Positions 16,055-24,092 of a stretch of DNA of 46,250 nt are shown here, piece by piece (the stretch's first letter is position 1; the number at the start of each line of letters is the position of its first letter). The notes under the pieces are model-generated. The model saw only the letters and a list, made by a program, of their open reading frames with translations, was not told the DNA's origin and did not search any database. This DNA is from Lentimicrobium sp. L6 (GTDB taxonomy: Bacteria > Bacteroidota > Bacteroidia > Bacteroidales > UBA12170), in the NCBI RefSeq assembly GCF_013166655.1, contig NZ_JABKCA010000045.1, forward strand, positions 1-46,250, given 5' to 3'. The translations under genes and the position numbers were made by a program.

Positions 16055-16639
16055 ATGAAAATATTAGTATTAGATAATTACGACAGCTTCACCTATAATT
16101 TGGTTTATATTTTGAAACAAAACCAAATACAATTTGATGTGATAAGAAATGATAAAATATCAAATGAGGATGCATTAAAATATGATGGTATTCTATTGTC
16201 ACCAGGGCCTGGAATTCCAGAAGAAGCAGGAAATATGCCCAGCATTATTGAAACTTGTGCTGGGATAGTACCAATTTTAGGAATTTGTCTAGGCCACCAA
16301 GCGATTGCACAATATTTAGGTGGCGAAATCATCAATAGAAACGATGTGCTTCATGGCATGCAAACACCCATTATTCGCACACAAAAAGCATCTCCCATTT
16401 TTGAGAATGTGCCAGAAAACTTCGAAGCAGGAAGATATCATTCTTGGGAATTAAATAAAGAAAATATTCCTGAAAAAATAGAATGCACCGCTATAGATGA
16501 GCAAGGAAGCATTATGGCCCTTCAAAATTTAGAATTGAATCTTTTTGGCTTACAATTTCACCCAGAGAGCATCATGACCTCAGAAGGAAAGAAGATGGTA
16601 GACAATTTTATTGAAATCTGTAAATCTACAGCCTCATGA
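16055..16639 (+). CDS. trpG: Anthranilate synthase component II (glutamine amidotransferase)
   Basis: This 194-residue class I glutamine amidotransferase supplies ammonia to TrpE. The oxyanion-hole segment LLSPGPGIP is near 47-55, the catalytic Cys is C78 in GICLGHQ, and the His/Glu pair is H169/E171 in QFHPES. In many bacteria the same subunit also serves PabB for folate synthesis. The position directly after trpE makes the Trp role primary, and I see no pabB here. Its TGA stop overlaps the trpD ATG by 4 nt (ATGA), a sign of translational coupling. Confidence 0.96.
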   Translation: MKILVLDNYDSFTYNLVYILKQNQIQFDVIRNDKISNEDALKYDGILLSPGPGIPEEAGNMPSIIETCAGIVPILGICLGHQAIAQYLGGEIINRNDVLHGMQTPIIRTQKASPIFENVPENFEAGRYHSWELNKENIPEKIECTAIDEQGSIMALQNLELNLFGLQFHPESIMTSEGKKMVDNFIEICKSTAS

Positions 16640-17625
16640 AAATGATATTAGAAAGATTATTTCAGCAACAAAAACTCAGCCGAGAAGAGGCCAAGGAAAT
16701 ATTAGGATTCATCTCCGAAGGAAAGTATAACACCAGTGAAGTGAGCGCATTCCTTACTGTTTTTCGTATGAGGAGTATTACCGTTGACGAGCTGAGTGGT
16801 TTTAGAGATGGTATGATAGAACGCTGTATTCCCATTAATCTAGACGAGTTTAATCCTGTAGATTTATGTGGAACGGGTGGCGATGGAAAAGATACTTTTA
16901 ACATCAGCACATTGTCTTCATTCATTACTGCTGGAGCAGGGCTTAAAGTAGCCAAGCATGGGAATTATGGAGTGAGTTCCTCTTGCGGTTCCTCCAATGT
17001 AATGGAACACTTAGGCTATAAATTCACCAATCAAATCGATATACTTAAGCAACAAATAGATAAAAGCGGAATTTGCTTTTTACACGCTCCTCTGTTTCAT
17101 CCTTCTATGAAAAATGTAGCACCTATCAGAAGAGATATTGGGGTAAAAACATTTTTTAATATGCTAGGGCCTATGGTGAATCCAGCATCTCCCAAAAATC
17201 AAATGGTGGGCGTTTATTCTATGGAACTTCAACGCTATTACAAATATATTTATGAGCAAGAAAATAAGAATTACCGCATTGTTCATAGTATGGATGGATA
17301 TGATGAAATCAGCTTAACCGCTCCGACTAAGGTTATCAGCCCTGACAAAGAATATATGCTAAGTCCAGAAATCATCAGCAAAGAAAAAATAAACCCAGAA
17401 GATTTAAAAGGAGGTAAAACGGTAGCTGAATCAGCAAAAATATTCACCAGCATATTAAATGGAGAAGGAACTTATGCCCAAAACAGAGCCGTAATTGCAA
17501 ATGCTGCTATGGCCATTAATGCAGTTCATTCAGAAAAATCCTTTGAAGATTGTCTAAATATGGCACAAGAATCTTTGGAAAGTAAAAAAGCACAACAAGC
17601 CCTAAAAACCTTAATTTCATCATGA
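16636..17625 (+). CDS. trpD: Anthranilate phosphoribosyltransferase
   Basis: TrpD joins anthranilate to PRPP to give phosphoribosyl-anthranilate. At 329 residues it is standard length. The small helical N-terminal domain (about 1-72) is followed by the PRPP-binding CGTGGDGKDTFNIST block (about 78-92), the KHGNYGVSSSCGSSNVMEHLG segment split across about 107-128, and the HPSMKNVAPIRRDIG motif (near 155) that contacts anthranilate. Start and stop both overlap neighbours by 4 nt (trpG and trpC), so translation is tightly coupled. There is no fusion to trpG, unlike some enterobacteria. Confidence 0.96.
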   Translation: MKMILERLFQQQKLSREEAKEILGFISEGKYNTSEVSAFLTVFRMRSITVDELSGFRDGMIERCIPINLDEFNPVDLCGTGGDGKDTFNISTLSSFITAGAGLKVAKHGNYGVSSSCGSSNVMEHLGYKFTNQIDILKQQIDKSGICFLHAPLFHPSMKNVAPIRRDIGVKTFFNMLGPMVNPASPKNQMVGVYSMELQRYYKYIYEQENKNYRIVHSMDGYDEISLTAPTKVISPDKEYMLSPEIISKEKINPEDLKGGKTVAESAKIFTSILNGEGTYAQNRAVIANAAMAINAVHSEKSFEDCLNMAQESLESKKAQQALKTLISS

Positions 17626-18422
17626 GTATTTTAGAAAAAATAATAGCGACCAAATTAGAAGAAGTCGCCCATAATAAATCAATGACCCCAGTTAAACTTT
17701 TGGAGAAGAGCATTTATTTCGAAACCGAAAAAGTTTCCATGAAAGAATATCTGCTTCGCACAGATAAAGTCGGAATCATTGCCGAAATCAAAAGGAAATC
17801 TCCCAGTACTGGAGAGTTAAAATCAAACGTGAATATTGAAGAATTAAGCATAGGCTATATGCAAGCTGGAGCCACCGCACTTTCTGTACTCACCGACCAA
17901 ACTTATTTCGGAGGCCAAAACAAAGACCTCACCGAAGCCAGAAAATTCAATTATTGCCCCATCCTCCGCAAAGATTTTATTATTGATGAATATCAAATAC
18001 TAGAAGCCAAAAGCATTGGAGCGGATTGTATTTTACTCATTGCAGCCAACTTAAGCCCAAAAAGATGTATCGAACTCGCTGAATTTGCCCAAAAGATAGG
18101 ATTAGAAGTATTAATGGAAGTAAATGCAAAAAATGAAATTGAGAGTCATTGCAATCCTCATATAGATATTGTTGGAGTAAATAACAGAAACCTCCACGAT
18201 TTCACTACAAATCTTGAAACCTCCATGAAACTTTCTGAATTCATCCCTGAAGAATTTGTAAAAATTAGCGAAAGTGGTATTACGGAAGCTGAACAAGTAT
18301 TACAACTGAAGGAATATGGATTCAAAGGATTCTTAGTGGGCGGGCACTTTATGAAAATGGCTGAACCGGTTGTGGCTTGTCGCGAATTGATTTCAAACAT
18401 TCAAAACCAGTTATCATGTTAA
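17622..18422 (+). CDS. trpC: Indole-3-glycerol phosphate synthase
   Basis: TrpC closes the indole ring, converting CdRP to indole-3-glycerol phosphate. The 266-residue TIM barrel carries the catalytic EIKRKSPS motif (E55, K57), then RKDFIIDEYQI, LMEVN, GVNNRNL and the phosphate-binding ISESGI and FLVGGHFM ends. It is a separate enzyme, not fused to trpF as in E. coli. The start overlaps the trpD stop by 4 nt, and its stop lies within the first codons of trpF. Confidence 0.96.
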   Translation: MSILEKIIATKLEEVAHNKSMTPVKLLEKSIYFETEKVSMKEYLLRTDKVGIIAEIKRKSPSTGELKSNVNIEELSIGYMQAGATALSVLTDQTYFGGQNKDLTEARKFNYCPILRKDFIIDEYQILEAKSIGADCILLIAANLSPKRCIELAEFAQKIGLEVLMEVNAKNEIESHCNPHIDIVGVNNRNLHDFTTNLETSMKLSEFIPEEFVKISESGITEAEQVLQLKEYGFKGFLVGGHFMKMAEPVVACRELISNIQNQLSC

Positions 18423-19039
18423 TGAAAGTTTGTGGAATGAAATATTCCGATAATATATCGGCTCTTGCTTCATTAAAACCCGATATGATGGGCTTCATCT
18501 TCTATCCAAAATCAAAGCGGTTTGTGGACAAAAAAGTTTTGGAGATGAGCTTTCGCGAGTTTGATAAAAACATATCAAAAGTGGCTGTATTTGTAAATAA
18601 GTCAGCTGAATTTATTGCTTCCGATCTAGTGGGATTACACTTCGACTATATACAATTACATGGCAAAGAACCCATTGAAGAAGTGATCAAACTAAAGAAC
18701 TATGGCTATAAAATTATTAAAGCTTTTCCTATGAGTAATGCATTCGAATGGGATCGCACTGAAGCATACGAAGCCTATTGTGACTATTTTGTTTTTGATA
18801 CCTCAAGTCCTAATCATGGTGGAAGCGGTCAACAGTTCGACTGGAATATTCTCAAAAACTATCAGGGAAAAACACCTTTTCTATTGAGCGGAGGCATCTC
18901 TATACAAGACATAGAGCAAATTAAAAAGTTTCAACATCCACAGCTTGCCGGAATTGACATCAACAGCAAATTTGAAATAGAACCTGGACTAAAAGATATT
19001 GACTTGGTTCAGAAAATGATTAAAGAATTTAGACGATGA
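18416..19039 (+). CDS. trpF: Phosphoribosylanthranilate isomerase
   Basis: TrpF isomerises phosphoribosyl-anthranilate to CdRP, the step before TrpC. I choose ATG 18416 (MLMKVCGM), which overlaps the trpC stop by 7 nt. ATG 18422, overlapping by 1 nt in a TAATG junction, is an equally reasonable start. An upstream TTG frame to 18377 is not credible. The product is about 207 residues. It has the catalytic Cys in KVCGMK, the LHGKE segment (about 88), and the catalytic Asp in FVFDTSSPNHGGSG; the barrel ends at LSGGIS and GIDINSKFE. The gene overlaps trpB by 4 nt. Confidence 0.95.
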   Translation: MLMKVCGMKYSDNISALASLKPDMMGFIFYPKSKRFVDKKVLEMSFREFDKNISKVAVFVNKSAEFIASDLVGLHFDYIQLHGKEPIEEVIKLKNYGYKIIKAFPMSNAFEWDRTEAYEAYCDYFVFDTSSPNHGGSGQQFDWNILKNYQGKTPFLLSGGISIQDIEQIKKFQHPQLAGIDINSKFEIEPGLKDIDLVQKMIKEFRR

Positions 19040-20211
19040 AAAATACAAAAATATCAAACCATATAGACAGTGAAGGATTTTATGGCGATTACGGGGGAGC
19101 CTTTATTCCTGAAATGCTTCAGCCTAATATTGAAGAATTGAAATCTTCATATATTGAAATATTGGATTCAAAGGAATTTCAAGAGGAGTTTAAAGAGCTC
19201 CTTAGAAACTATGTGGGTCGCCCCACCCCTATTTATCATGCCAAAAGATTAAGTGAACACTATAAAACTCAAATTTATTTGAAACGCGAAGACCTCTGCC
19301 ATACCGGAGCCCATAAAATCAATAATGCTTTGGGGCAAATATTATTGGCCAAAAGACTAAAGAAAAGCAGAATCATTGCAGAAACAGGAGCTGGACAACA
19401 TGGAGTAGCCACCGCTACAGCATGCGCCTTAATGGGAATGCAATGCGTGGTTTATATGGGTGCCGTGGATGTGGAACGTCAATCACCAAACGTAGACAGA
19501 ATGAAAATGCTCGGTGCAGAAGTCATTCCAGTACATAGTGGGAGCAAAACCTTGAAAGACGCCACCAATGAAGCCATCCGCGATTGGATTACAAATCCTA
19601 CAGATACTCACTATATCATAGGTTCAGTGGTTGGGCCGCATCCCTATCCAGATTTGGTAGCCCGATTACAATCTGTAATAAGTGAAGAAATCATAACTCA
19701 AATGCCAGAGGAGCCTACACATATTATTGCTTGTATAGGAGGAGGCAGCAATGCCATTGGTGCATTCTATCACTTTTTAGACAAAGAGCATGTAAACTTA
19801 ATTGGAGTGGAAGCAGCCGGCAAAGGTATTCACACCAATGAAACTGCAGCCACTTTAACTTTGGGTACTACTGGGGTTTTACATGCCTGCATGACTACCC
19901 TTTTGCAAACCAAGGACGGACAAGTCATTGAACCTCATAGCATTTCAGCAGGTTTAGATTATCCTGGAATTGGCCCTCAACATGCCCATTTACATCAAAA
20001 CAAAAGCGTAAAATATGTAAGCGCTACCGATGAAGAAGCTGTTGCAGCCGCATTTCTCTTAACACAAAAAGAAGGAATTATTCCAGCGCTTGAATCTGCA
20101 CATGCCTTTGCTTATTTGGAGCAACAAGAATGGGAACCAACTGATAGAATCCTGATTAATTTAAGTGGTCGTGGCGACAAAGACCTCAGTACTTACTCAA
20201 AATTTATTTAA
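19036..20211 (+). CDS. trpB: Tryptophan synthase beta chain
   Basis: TrpB condenses indole with serine to form tryptophan, using PLP. At 391 residues it matches the TrpB1 type that works with TrpA. The N-terminal GDYGGAFIPEMLQP is the classic TrpB1 opening. The PLP Lys is K93 in HTGAHKIN, the AETGAGQHGVATA block follows near 120, and the phosphate-binding GGGSNAIG is near 234. The C-terminus has the SGRGDKD motif typical of the family. Start overlaps trpF by 4 nt; trpA begins 1 nt after its stop. Confidence 0.97.
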   Translation: MKNTKISNHIDSEGFYGDYGGAFIPEMLQPNIEELKSSYIEILDSKEFQEEFKELLRNYVGRPTPIYHAKRLSEHYKTQIYLKREDLCHTGAHKINNALGQILLAKRLKKSRIIAETGAGQHGVATATACALMGMQCVVYMGAVDVERQSPNVDRMKMLGAEVIPVHSGSKTLKDATNEAIRDWITNPTDTHYIIGSVVGPHPYPDLVARLQSVISEEIITQMPEEPTHIIACIGGGSNAIGAFYHFLDKEHVNLIGVEAAGKGIHTNETAATLTLGTTGVLHACMTTLLQTKDGQVIEPHSISAGLDYPGIGPQHAHLHQNKSVKYVSATDEEAVAAAFLLTQKEGIIPALESAHAFAYLEQQEWEPTDRILINLSGRGDKDLSTYSKFI

Positions 20212-20212
20212 G

Positions 20213-20974
20213 ATGAGCCTACAAGAATTATTTCAAAAAGACCAGAAACCACTTCTGAATATTTATTTCTCAGCTGGTTTTCCTAATATAGACAGCCTAC
20301 CCGAGCTTCTCAAATCGCTAGAGGAAGCGGAGGTTGATATGGTAGAAATAGGCATTCCCTACTCCGACCCACTTAGCGATGGACCAACTATTCAACACAG
20401 CAATAGCATAGCCCTGAAAAACGGAATTACTTTAGAACTCATATTTCAACAATTGGAAAGCTCCTCAAGTAGCATCCCGAAAATCATGATGGGATATTTT
20501 AATTCTGTGCTGCAATTTAGAGTGGAAGAATTCTGCAAAAGATGTTTTGAAAATGGGATTAGCGGAGTCATCCTCCCCGATTTGCCTTTGGAAATATATC
20601 AAAGGAAATACCAAGATATCTTTGAAAAATATGAATTAAGCTTTATCCTACTCATCACTCCTGAAACCACAGAAGAAAGAATCAGAAAGATAGACGAACA
20701 TTCTACTTCTTTTATTTATGCGGTTAGTAGCGCCGGAACAACGGGCACCAAAAAAGGAATACAAGGTGCAGAAAATTATCTTCAAAGAATAGCTTCCATG
20801 AAGCTTAAAACTCCTGTCATGGTAGGATTCAATATCAGCAGCCCAGAAGATTTCAAATTTGCCAGTAAATACACCAGTGGTGGAATCATAGGAAGTGCCT
20901 TCATCAAACATATAGAAAACAGCAAAGATTTATCCCAAGACACCCAACAATTTATCAATTATATTAAATCCTAG
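20213..20974 (+). CDS. trpA: Tryptophan synthase alpha chain
   Basis: TrpA splits indole-3-glycerol phosphate into indole and glyceraldehyde 3-phosphate and channels indole to TrpB. I choose ATG 20213 (MSLQELFQ), 1 nt after the trpB stop; the frame open to 20165 lies inside trpB. The 253-residue barrel has the catalytic Glu and Asp at E45 and D56 within VEIGIPYSDPLSDGPTIQ, matching E49 and D60 of the Salmonella enzyme. SAGTTGTKKG (loop 6) and the GIIGSAFIK phosphate site follow. The DAHP synthase gene starts 4 nt later. Confidence 0.96.
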   Translation: MSLQELFQKDQKPLLNIYFSAGFPNIDSLPELLKSLEEAEVDMVEIGIPYSDPLSDGPTIQHSNSIALKNGITLELIFQQLESSSSSIPKIMMGYFNSVLQFRVEEFCKRCFENGISGVILPDLPLEIYQRKYQDIFEKYELSFILLITPETTEERIRKIDEHSTSFIYAVSSAGTTGTKKGIQGAENYLQRIASMKLKTPVMVGFNISSPEDFKFASKYTSGGIIGSAFIKHIENSKDLSQDTQQFINYIKS

Positions 20975-20978
20975 AATC

Positions 20979-21995
20979 ATGATTATTCAGTTAAATACAA
21001 ATATAAAAGCAGGAGAAAACCTTCAACTTAAACAGGGTTTAGATCAACTCAAAATTCCATTTTATCCCGTCAATACCCAGTTGGGTGAATATCTCATTTG
21101 CACTCCTAATCAAGATTTCGATATCAGAAGAATTGGTCAACTTCATGGAATAAAAGATGTACACCGAGTAAATGGAACTCATAAAATGGTGAGTAGTAAA
21201 TGGAAAGTAAAAAGAAGTATAATAGACATTGGAGATGGAATAGAAATAGGTGCTGGAGAAATGACGGTGATGGCTGGGCCATGCAGCATAGAAGATGAGT
21301 CTCAGGTATTAAAAACGGTGGAGCAACTCAAAAAACATGGTGTGAAAATCATGCGAGGAGGAGTCTATAAACCTAGAACAAGTCCTTATAGTTTTAGAGG
21401 TCATGGTATGGAGGGACTCAAAATGTTTCATGAGATTTGCAAAGCCAATAATATAAAAATCATTACGGAAGTGATGGAAACTGGACAAATTGACGCCATG
21501 GCTCCATATGTGGATATTTTTCAAATTGGTGCTCGGAATTCTCAAAATTTTAATCTTTTAGAAGCCTTAGGGCAAATTGACAAACCTGTGATGATAAAAA
21601 GAGGGATCAGTGGAAGTATTGATGAATTGCTCTATTCGGCAGAATACGTTTTCAAAAATGGGAACGAGAAACTCATTCTTTGCGAAAGAGGCATCCGTAC
21701 TTATGAGAAAGCCTACAGAAATACCCTCGATTTAAATGCTGTTCCCATTTTAAAAGAAAAATCCCACTTGCCTGTTATTGTGGATCCAAGTCATGGAATT
21801 GGTTTGAGGAAACACATTGTCCCTATGACCTTAGCCAGCATAGCTTCAGGGGCTGATGGTGTGATTATTGAAATTCATGAAACACCCGACAAAGCAGCTA
21901 CTGATGGACAACAAACCATTGATTATAATGAGTTTAATTCTTTAATGGGGAAACTGAATAGTCTTTCGGGTATTTTGGGTAATTGGTATAATTAG
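20979..21995 (+). CDS. 3-deoxy-7-phosphoheptulonate (DAHP) synthase, type I beta with N-terminal regulatory domain
   Basis: This enzyme condenses phosphoenolpyruvate and erythrose 4-phosphate into DAHP, the entry step of the shikimate pathway. The 338 residues divide into an N-terminal ferredoxin-like regulatory domain (about 1-75) and a catalytic TIM barrel. The barrel has MAGPCSIEDE (about 91-100), RGGVYKPRTSPYSFRG (about 117), KRGISGS and DPSHGIGLRKHI. In this subfamily the N-terminal domain carries feedback control by aromatic amino acids. Placed 4 nt after trpA, it raises precursor supply together with tryptophan synthesis and falls under the same double attenuator. I leave the symbol blank because aroF, aroG and aroA are all used. 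Confidence 0.95.
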   Translation: MIIQLNTNIKAGENLQLKQGLDQLKIPFYPVNTQLGEYLICTPNQDFDIRRIGQLHGIKDVHRVNGTHKMVSSKWKVKRSIIDIGDGIEIGAGEMTVMAGPCSIEDESQVLKTVEQLKKHGVKIMRGGVYKPRTSPYSFRGHGMEGLKMFHEICKANNIKIITEVMETGQIDAMAPYVDIFQIGARNSQNFNLLEALGQIDKPVMIKRGISGSIDELLYSAEYVFKNGNEKLILCERGIRTYEKAYRNTLDLNAVPILKEKSHLPVIVDPSHGIGLRKHIVPMTLASIASGADGVIIEIHETPDKAATDGQQTIDYNEFNSLMGKLNSLSGILGNWYN

Positions 21996-22051
21996 GCAAA
22001 GGGATTACTCCCCCTCCAAAAAACAATTATACAAACAAAGACTTTATTTCC

Positions 22052-22059
22052 TATTTTTG
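22052..22059 (+). promoter_or_regulatory. -7 promoter element of the DUF1028 gene
   Basis: TATTTTTG matches TAnnTTTG exactly, 24 nt before the ATG at 22083. This suggests the DUF1028 gene is not part of the trp operon. Confidence 0.5.
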
Positions 22060-22082
22060 AGAGCACCAAAAAAAACAAAAAC

Positions 22083-23087
22083 ATGAACATTTCTATAAAA
22101 TCCATTTTACTCAGCTTCATTCTATTATTAAGTTTGAATTCCTTTTCTCAGGATACCTTTTCTATAGTAGCTGTTGATTCAGTTACCGGAGAAGTAGGCA
22201 GCGCTGGAGCCTCATGTGTCAACCTTATTCCTTATCCTAACATGACCAATCACTTTTTGGGAGAATTATTCCCGGGTGTAGGTGCTATAAATTGCCAAGC
22301 TTATTATTTGGCAAACAATCAGGTGAATGCTCGAAACCGAATGAATGAAGGAATGACTCCATCAGAAATTATTACATGGCTGGAAGAAAATGATGTTCAA
22401 AACAATCCTACTAAAAGACAGTACGGGATAGTGGCTATGGTGGATGGTTCTCCAGAATCTGCAGGATATACAGGAGTAAACACAGATGATTACAAAAATC
22501 ATGTGACGGGTCCTAACTATTCCATACAAGGGAATATTCTGCTAGGACAAATGGTTCTAGATAGTATGGAAGCTCAATTTCTCAGAGCAGAAGGCGATTT
22601 GGCTTGTAAACTAATGGCGGCACTTCAAGGGGCTAAAATGGTTGGAGCGGATACGAGATGTACCAGTAATGGTACCTCCTCACTATTCTCCTTTGTGAAA
22701 GTGGCTCAGCCTGATGATATTTTTGGAAGTCCTTCTTTTGTTTTGGGATTAAGAACAGCAAGTAATGCCGGAATCGAACCGATAGATTCTCTTCAAATAT
22801 TATTTGATGAAACTCATTATTGCCCAAGTGTGGGTATAGAGGAGTCTAATGAGTTTGAGAACCACTTTACATTAAAACCCAATCCTGTTGAGGATATATT
22901 GTCCTTAGAATCTGAGCTAAATGGAGTATTCCAAGTTAGAATTGTAGATATCAATGGAAAACAAGTCCTACAAAGTTCTATTCTTAAAAACTTAAGTTTC
23001 GATGTAAGTCATTTAGATTCGGGTATGTATTTTCTTCAGATCTATAATGAGAAGCAAAATTTCATTAAAAAAATTATTAAAAAATAA
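22083..23087 (+). CDS. Secreted DUF1028 protein with T9SS type A sorting domain
   Basis: This 334-residue protein has a signal peptide (about 1-22, ending FSQ). A DUF1028 domain follows at once (DTFSIVAVDSVTGEVGSAGASC), covering about residues 23-240. DUF1028 resembles Ntn-hydrolases; the hydrolytic substrate is unproven. The conserved GANCQAYY-like region reads GAINCQAYY here, and a DTRCTSNGTSS block is near residue 195. The last 75 residues are a T9SS sorting domain (FTLKPNPVEDILSL, then GMYFLQIYNE...KKIIKK), so the enzyme is exported to the cell surface or medium. It stands alone between the trp operon and a degenerate inverted repeat at 23115-23195. Confidence 0.88.
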   Translation: MNISIKSILLSFILLLSLNSFSQDTFSIVAVDSVTGEVGSAGASCVNLIPYPNMTNHFLGELFPGVGAINCQAYYLANNQVNARNRMNEGMTPSEIITWLEENDVQNNPTKRQYGIVAMVDGSPESAGYTGVNTDDYKNHVTGPNYSIQGNILLGQMVLDSMEAQFLRAEGDLACKLMAALQGAKMVGADTRCTSNGTSSLFSFVKVAQPDDIFGSPSFVLGLRTASNAGIEPIDSLQILFDETHYCPSVGIEESNEFENHFTLKPNPVEDILSLESELNGVFQVRIVDINGKQVLQSSILKNLSFDVSHLDSGMYFLQIYNEKQNFIKKIIKK

Positions 23088-23114
23088 ATCAGTAAAAAAG
23101 GCTATCTAAAACAT

Positions 23115-23195
23115 ATTGAATCATAGGTCACTGAGCGGATCCAAAGTGACAAAACAACTGATATTCAATGGTCTTTCCGACTCCGTTCAACGACC
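23115..23195. repeat. Degenerate REP-like nested inverted repeats
   Basis: ATTGAAT (23115-23121) pairs with ATTCAAT (23163-23169). Inside, GTCACT (23127-23132) pairs with AGTGAC (23145-23150) around a GAGCGGATCCAA loop. A second GGTC...GACC pair (23170-23173 and 23192-23195) encloses CCGACTCCGTTCAACG. The words resemble the CACTGAGCGnAGTCGAAGTG type of extragenic palindrome but are eroded. The region is non-coding. Confidence 0.5.
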
Positions 23196-23247
23196 GACAT
23201 GATTTTTTAGACATCATCCAAATTCACAAAACCAAAATCAAAAGCTT

Positions 23248-23607
23248 ATGCAAACCATACTCCTCATCATTAACGATGCCCCATACGGAACAGAGAAAGC
23301 TTATAACGCCTTAAGAATGGCCATGCGTTTACAACAAGATCATGGCGATAATGTAAAAGTAAATATTTTCTTATTGGCCGATGCCGTATTCTGTGGACTC
23401 CCCAATCAGAAGACTCCAAATGGCTTTTATAATATCCAGCGTATGATGAAGTCTGTGGTCAATAATGGAGCTGAGATAAAAAGTTGTGGAGGCTGTTCTG
23501 AGGCTCGTGGAATTGACAAACTAGAAACTATAGAAGGAGTCCAACTCAGCAATATGAAAGAATTTGCACAATGGACCGTGGATTGTGATAAAGTATTAAC
23601 TTTCTAA
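23248..23607 (+). CDS. DsrE family protein
   Basis: This 119-residue cytosolic protein is of the DsrE/YchN type: MQTILLIINDAPYGTEKAYNALRMA is typical of the flavodoxin-like alpha/beta start of this family. Cys residues that could carry sulfur are C49 (FCGLP) and the CGGC pair C80/C83 before SEARGI. Family members pass persulfide sulfur in sulfur oxidation or tRNA thiolation, but many stand-alone members are uncharacterised. No dsr, tus or sox genes are near, so no pathway is assigned. The next gene begins 10 nt later and may be co-transcribed. Confidence 0.85.
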   Translation: MQTILLIINDAPYGTEKAYNALRMAMRLQQDHGDNVKVNIFLLADAVFCGLPNQKTPNGFYNIQRMMKSVVNNGAEIKSCGGCSEARGIDKLETIEGVQLSNMKEFAQWTVDCDKVLTF

Positions 23608-23617
23608 AAAAAGAGAC

Positions 23618-24007
23618 ATGAGAAGAATAACAATATTTATAAGCACCTTAATTTTAATGGTTTTTATTCAATCCTGCGATGAAAAAGAAGATATCAACGG
23701 CCAATGGAAGTTGATGCAAGTTGAAACCAATGATGGAATTTTAATCCCTCAAGTAGATTTTCTTGTTCAAGTTGAAGATCGAAAAATCAGTTTCAACCTC
23801 GATGTAAACTCATGCTTCACAGAAATAGAAATCAGAAACGATAGTATCATCTATCAGTTTGCAGCTTGTAGCAAAATGTGTTGTGATGGAAATACAGACC
23901 CCATTGGTGGATTCCTGAACTATTCAGGAGCTTATTCCTTTATTAATGACACTTTGATTATCACAAATGAAAACAAATATTTCCTGGTAAAAGCAGCTAA
24001 AGAATAA
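23618..24007 (+). CDS. Lipocalin-like lipoprotein
   Basis: This 129-residue lipoprotein has a signal peptide with lipobox IQSC (Cys about residue 20), followed by an acidic DEKED linker. The mature part opens with INGQWKLMQVET, the lipocalin-like GxW signature, and then shows alternating short beta strands. A CSKMCCDGN cluster (about 87-95) is unusual for a lipocalin-like fold and could bind metal or form disulfides. The acidic residues just after the lipidated Cys resemble surface-export signals described in some Bacteroidota (inference). The ligand is unknown. It may share a transcript with the DsrE gene. Confidence 0.65.
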   Translation: MRRITIFISTLILMVFIQSCDEKEDINGQWKLMQVETNDGILIPQVDFLVQVEDRKISFNLDVNSCFTEIEIRNDSIIYQFAACSKMCCDGNTDPIGGFLNYSGAYSFINDTLIITNENKYFLVKAAKE

Positions 24008-24030
24008 AGTAAATCAAGGCTCTATATATA

Positions 24031-24062
24031 TTTGTTTTTATCAAATAATTGCTTCACTTTTG
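24031..24062 (+). promoter_or_regulatory. Promoter of the exo/endonuclease/phosphatase-fold lipoprotein gene
   Basis: A TTTG -33 box (24031-24034), a 20-nt spacer and CACTTTTG (24055-24062, one base off TAnnTTTG) precede the ATG at 24093. Confidence 0.5.
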
Positions 24063-24092
24063 CTCTCAATAATATAAGCACAAAACAATAAT

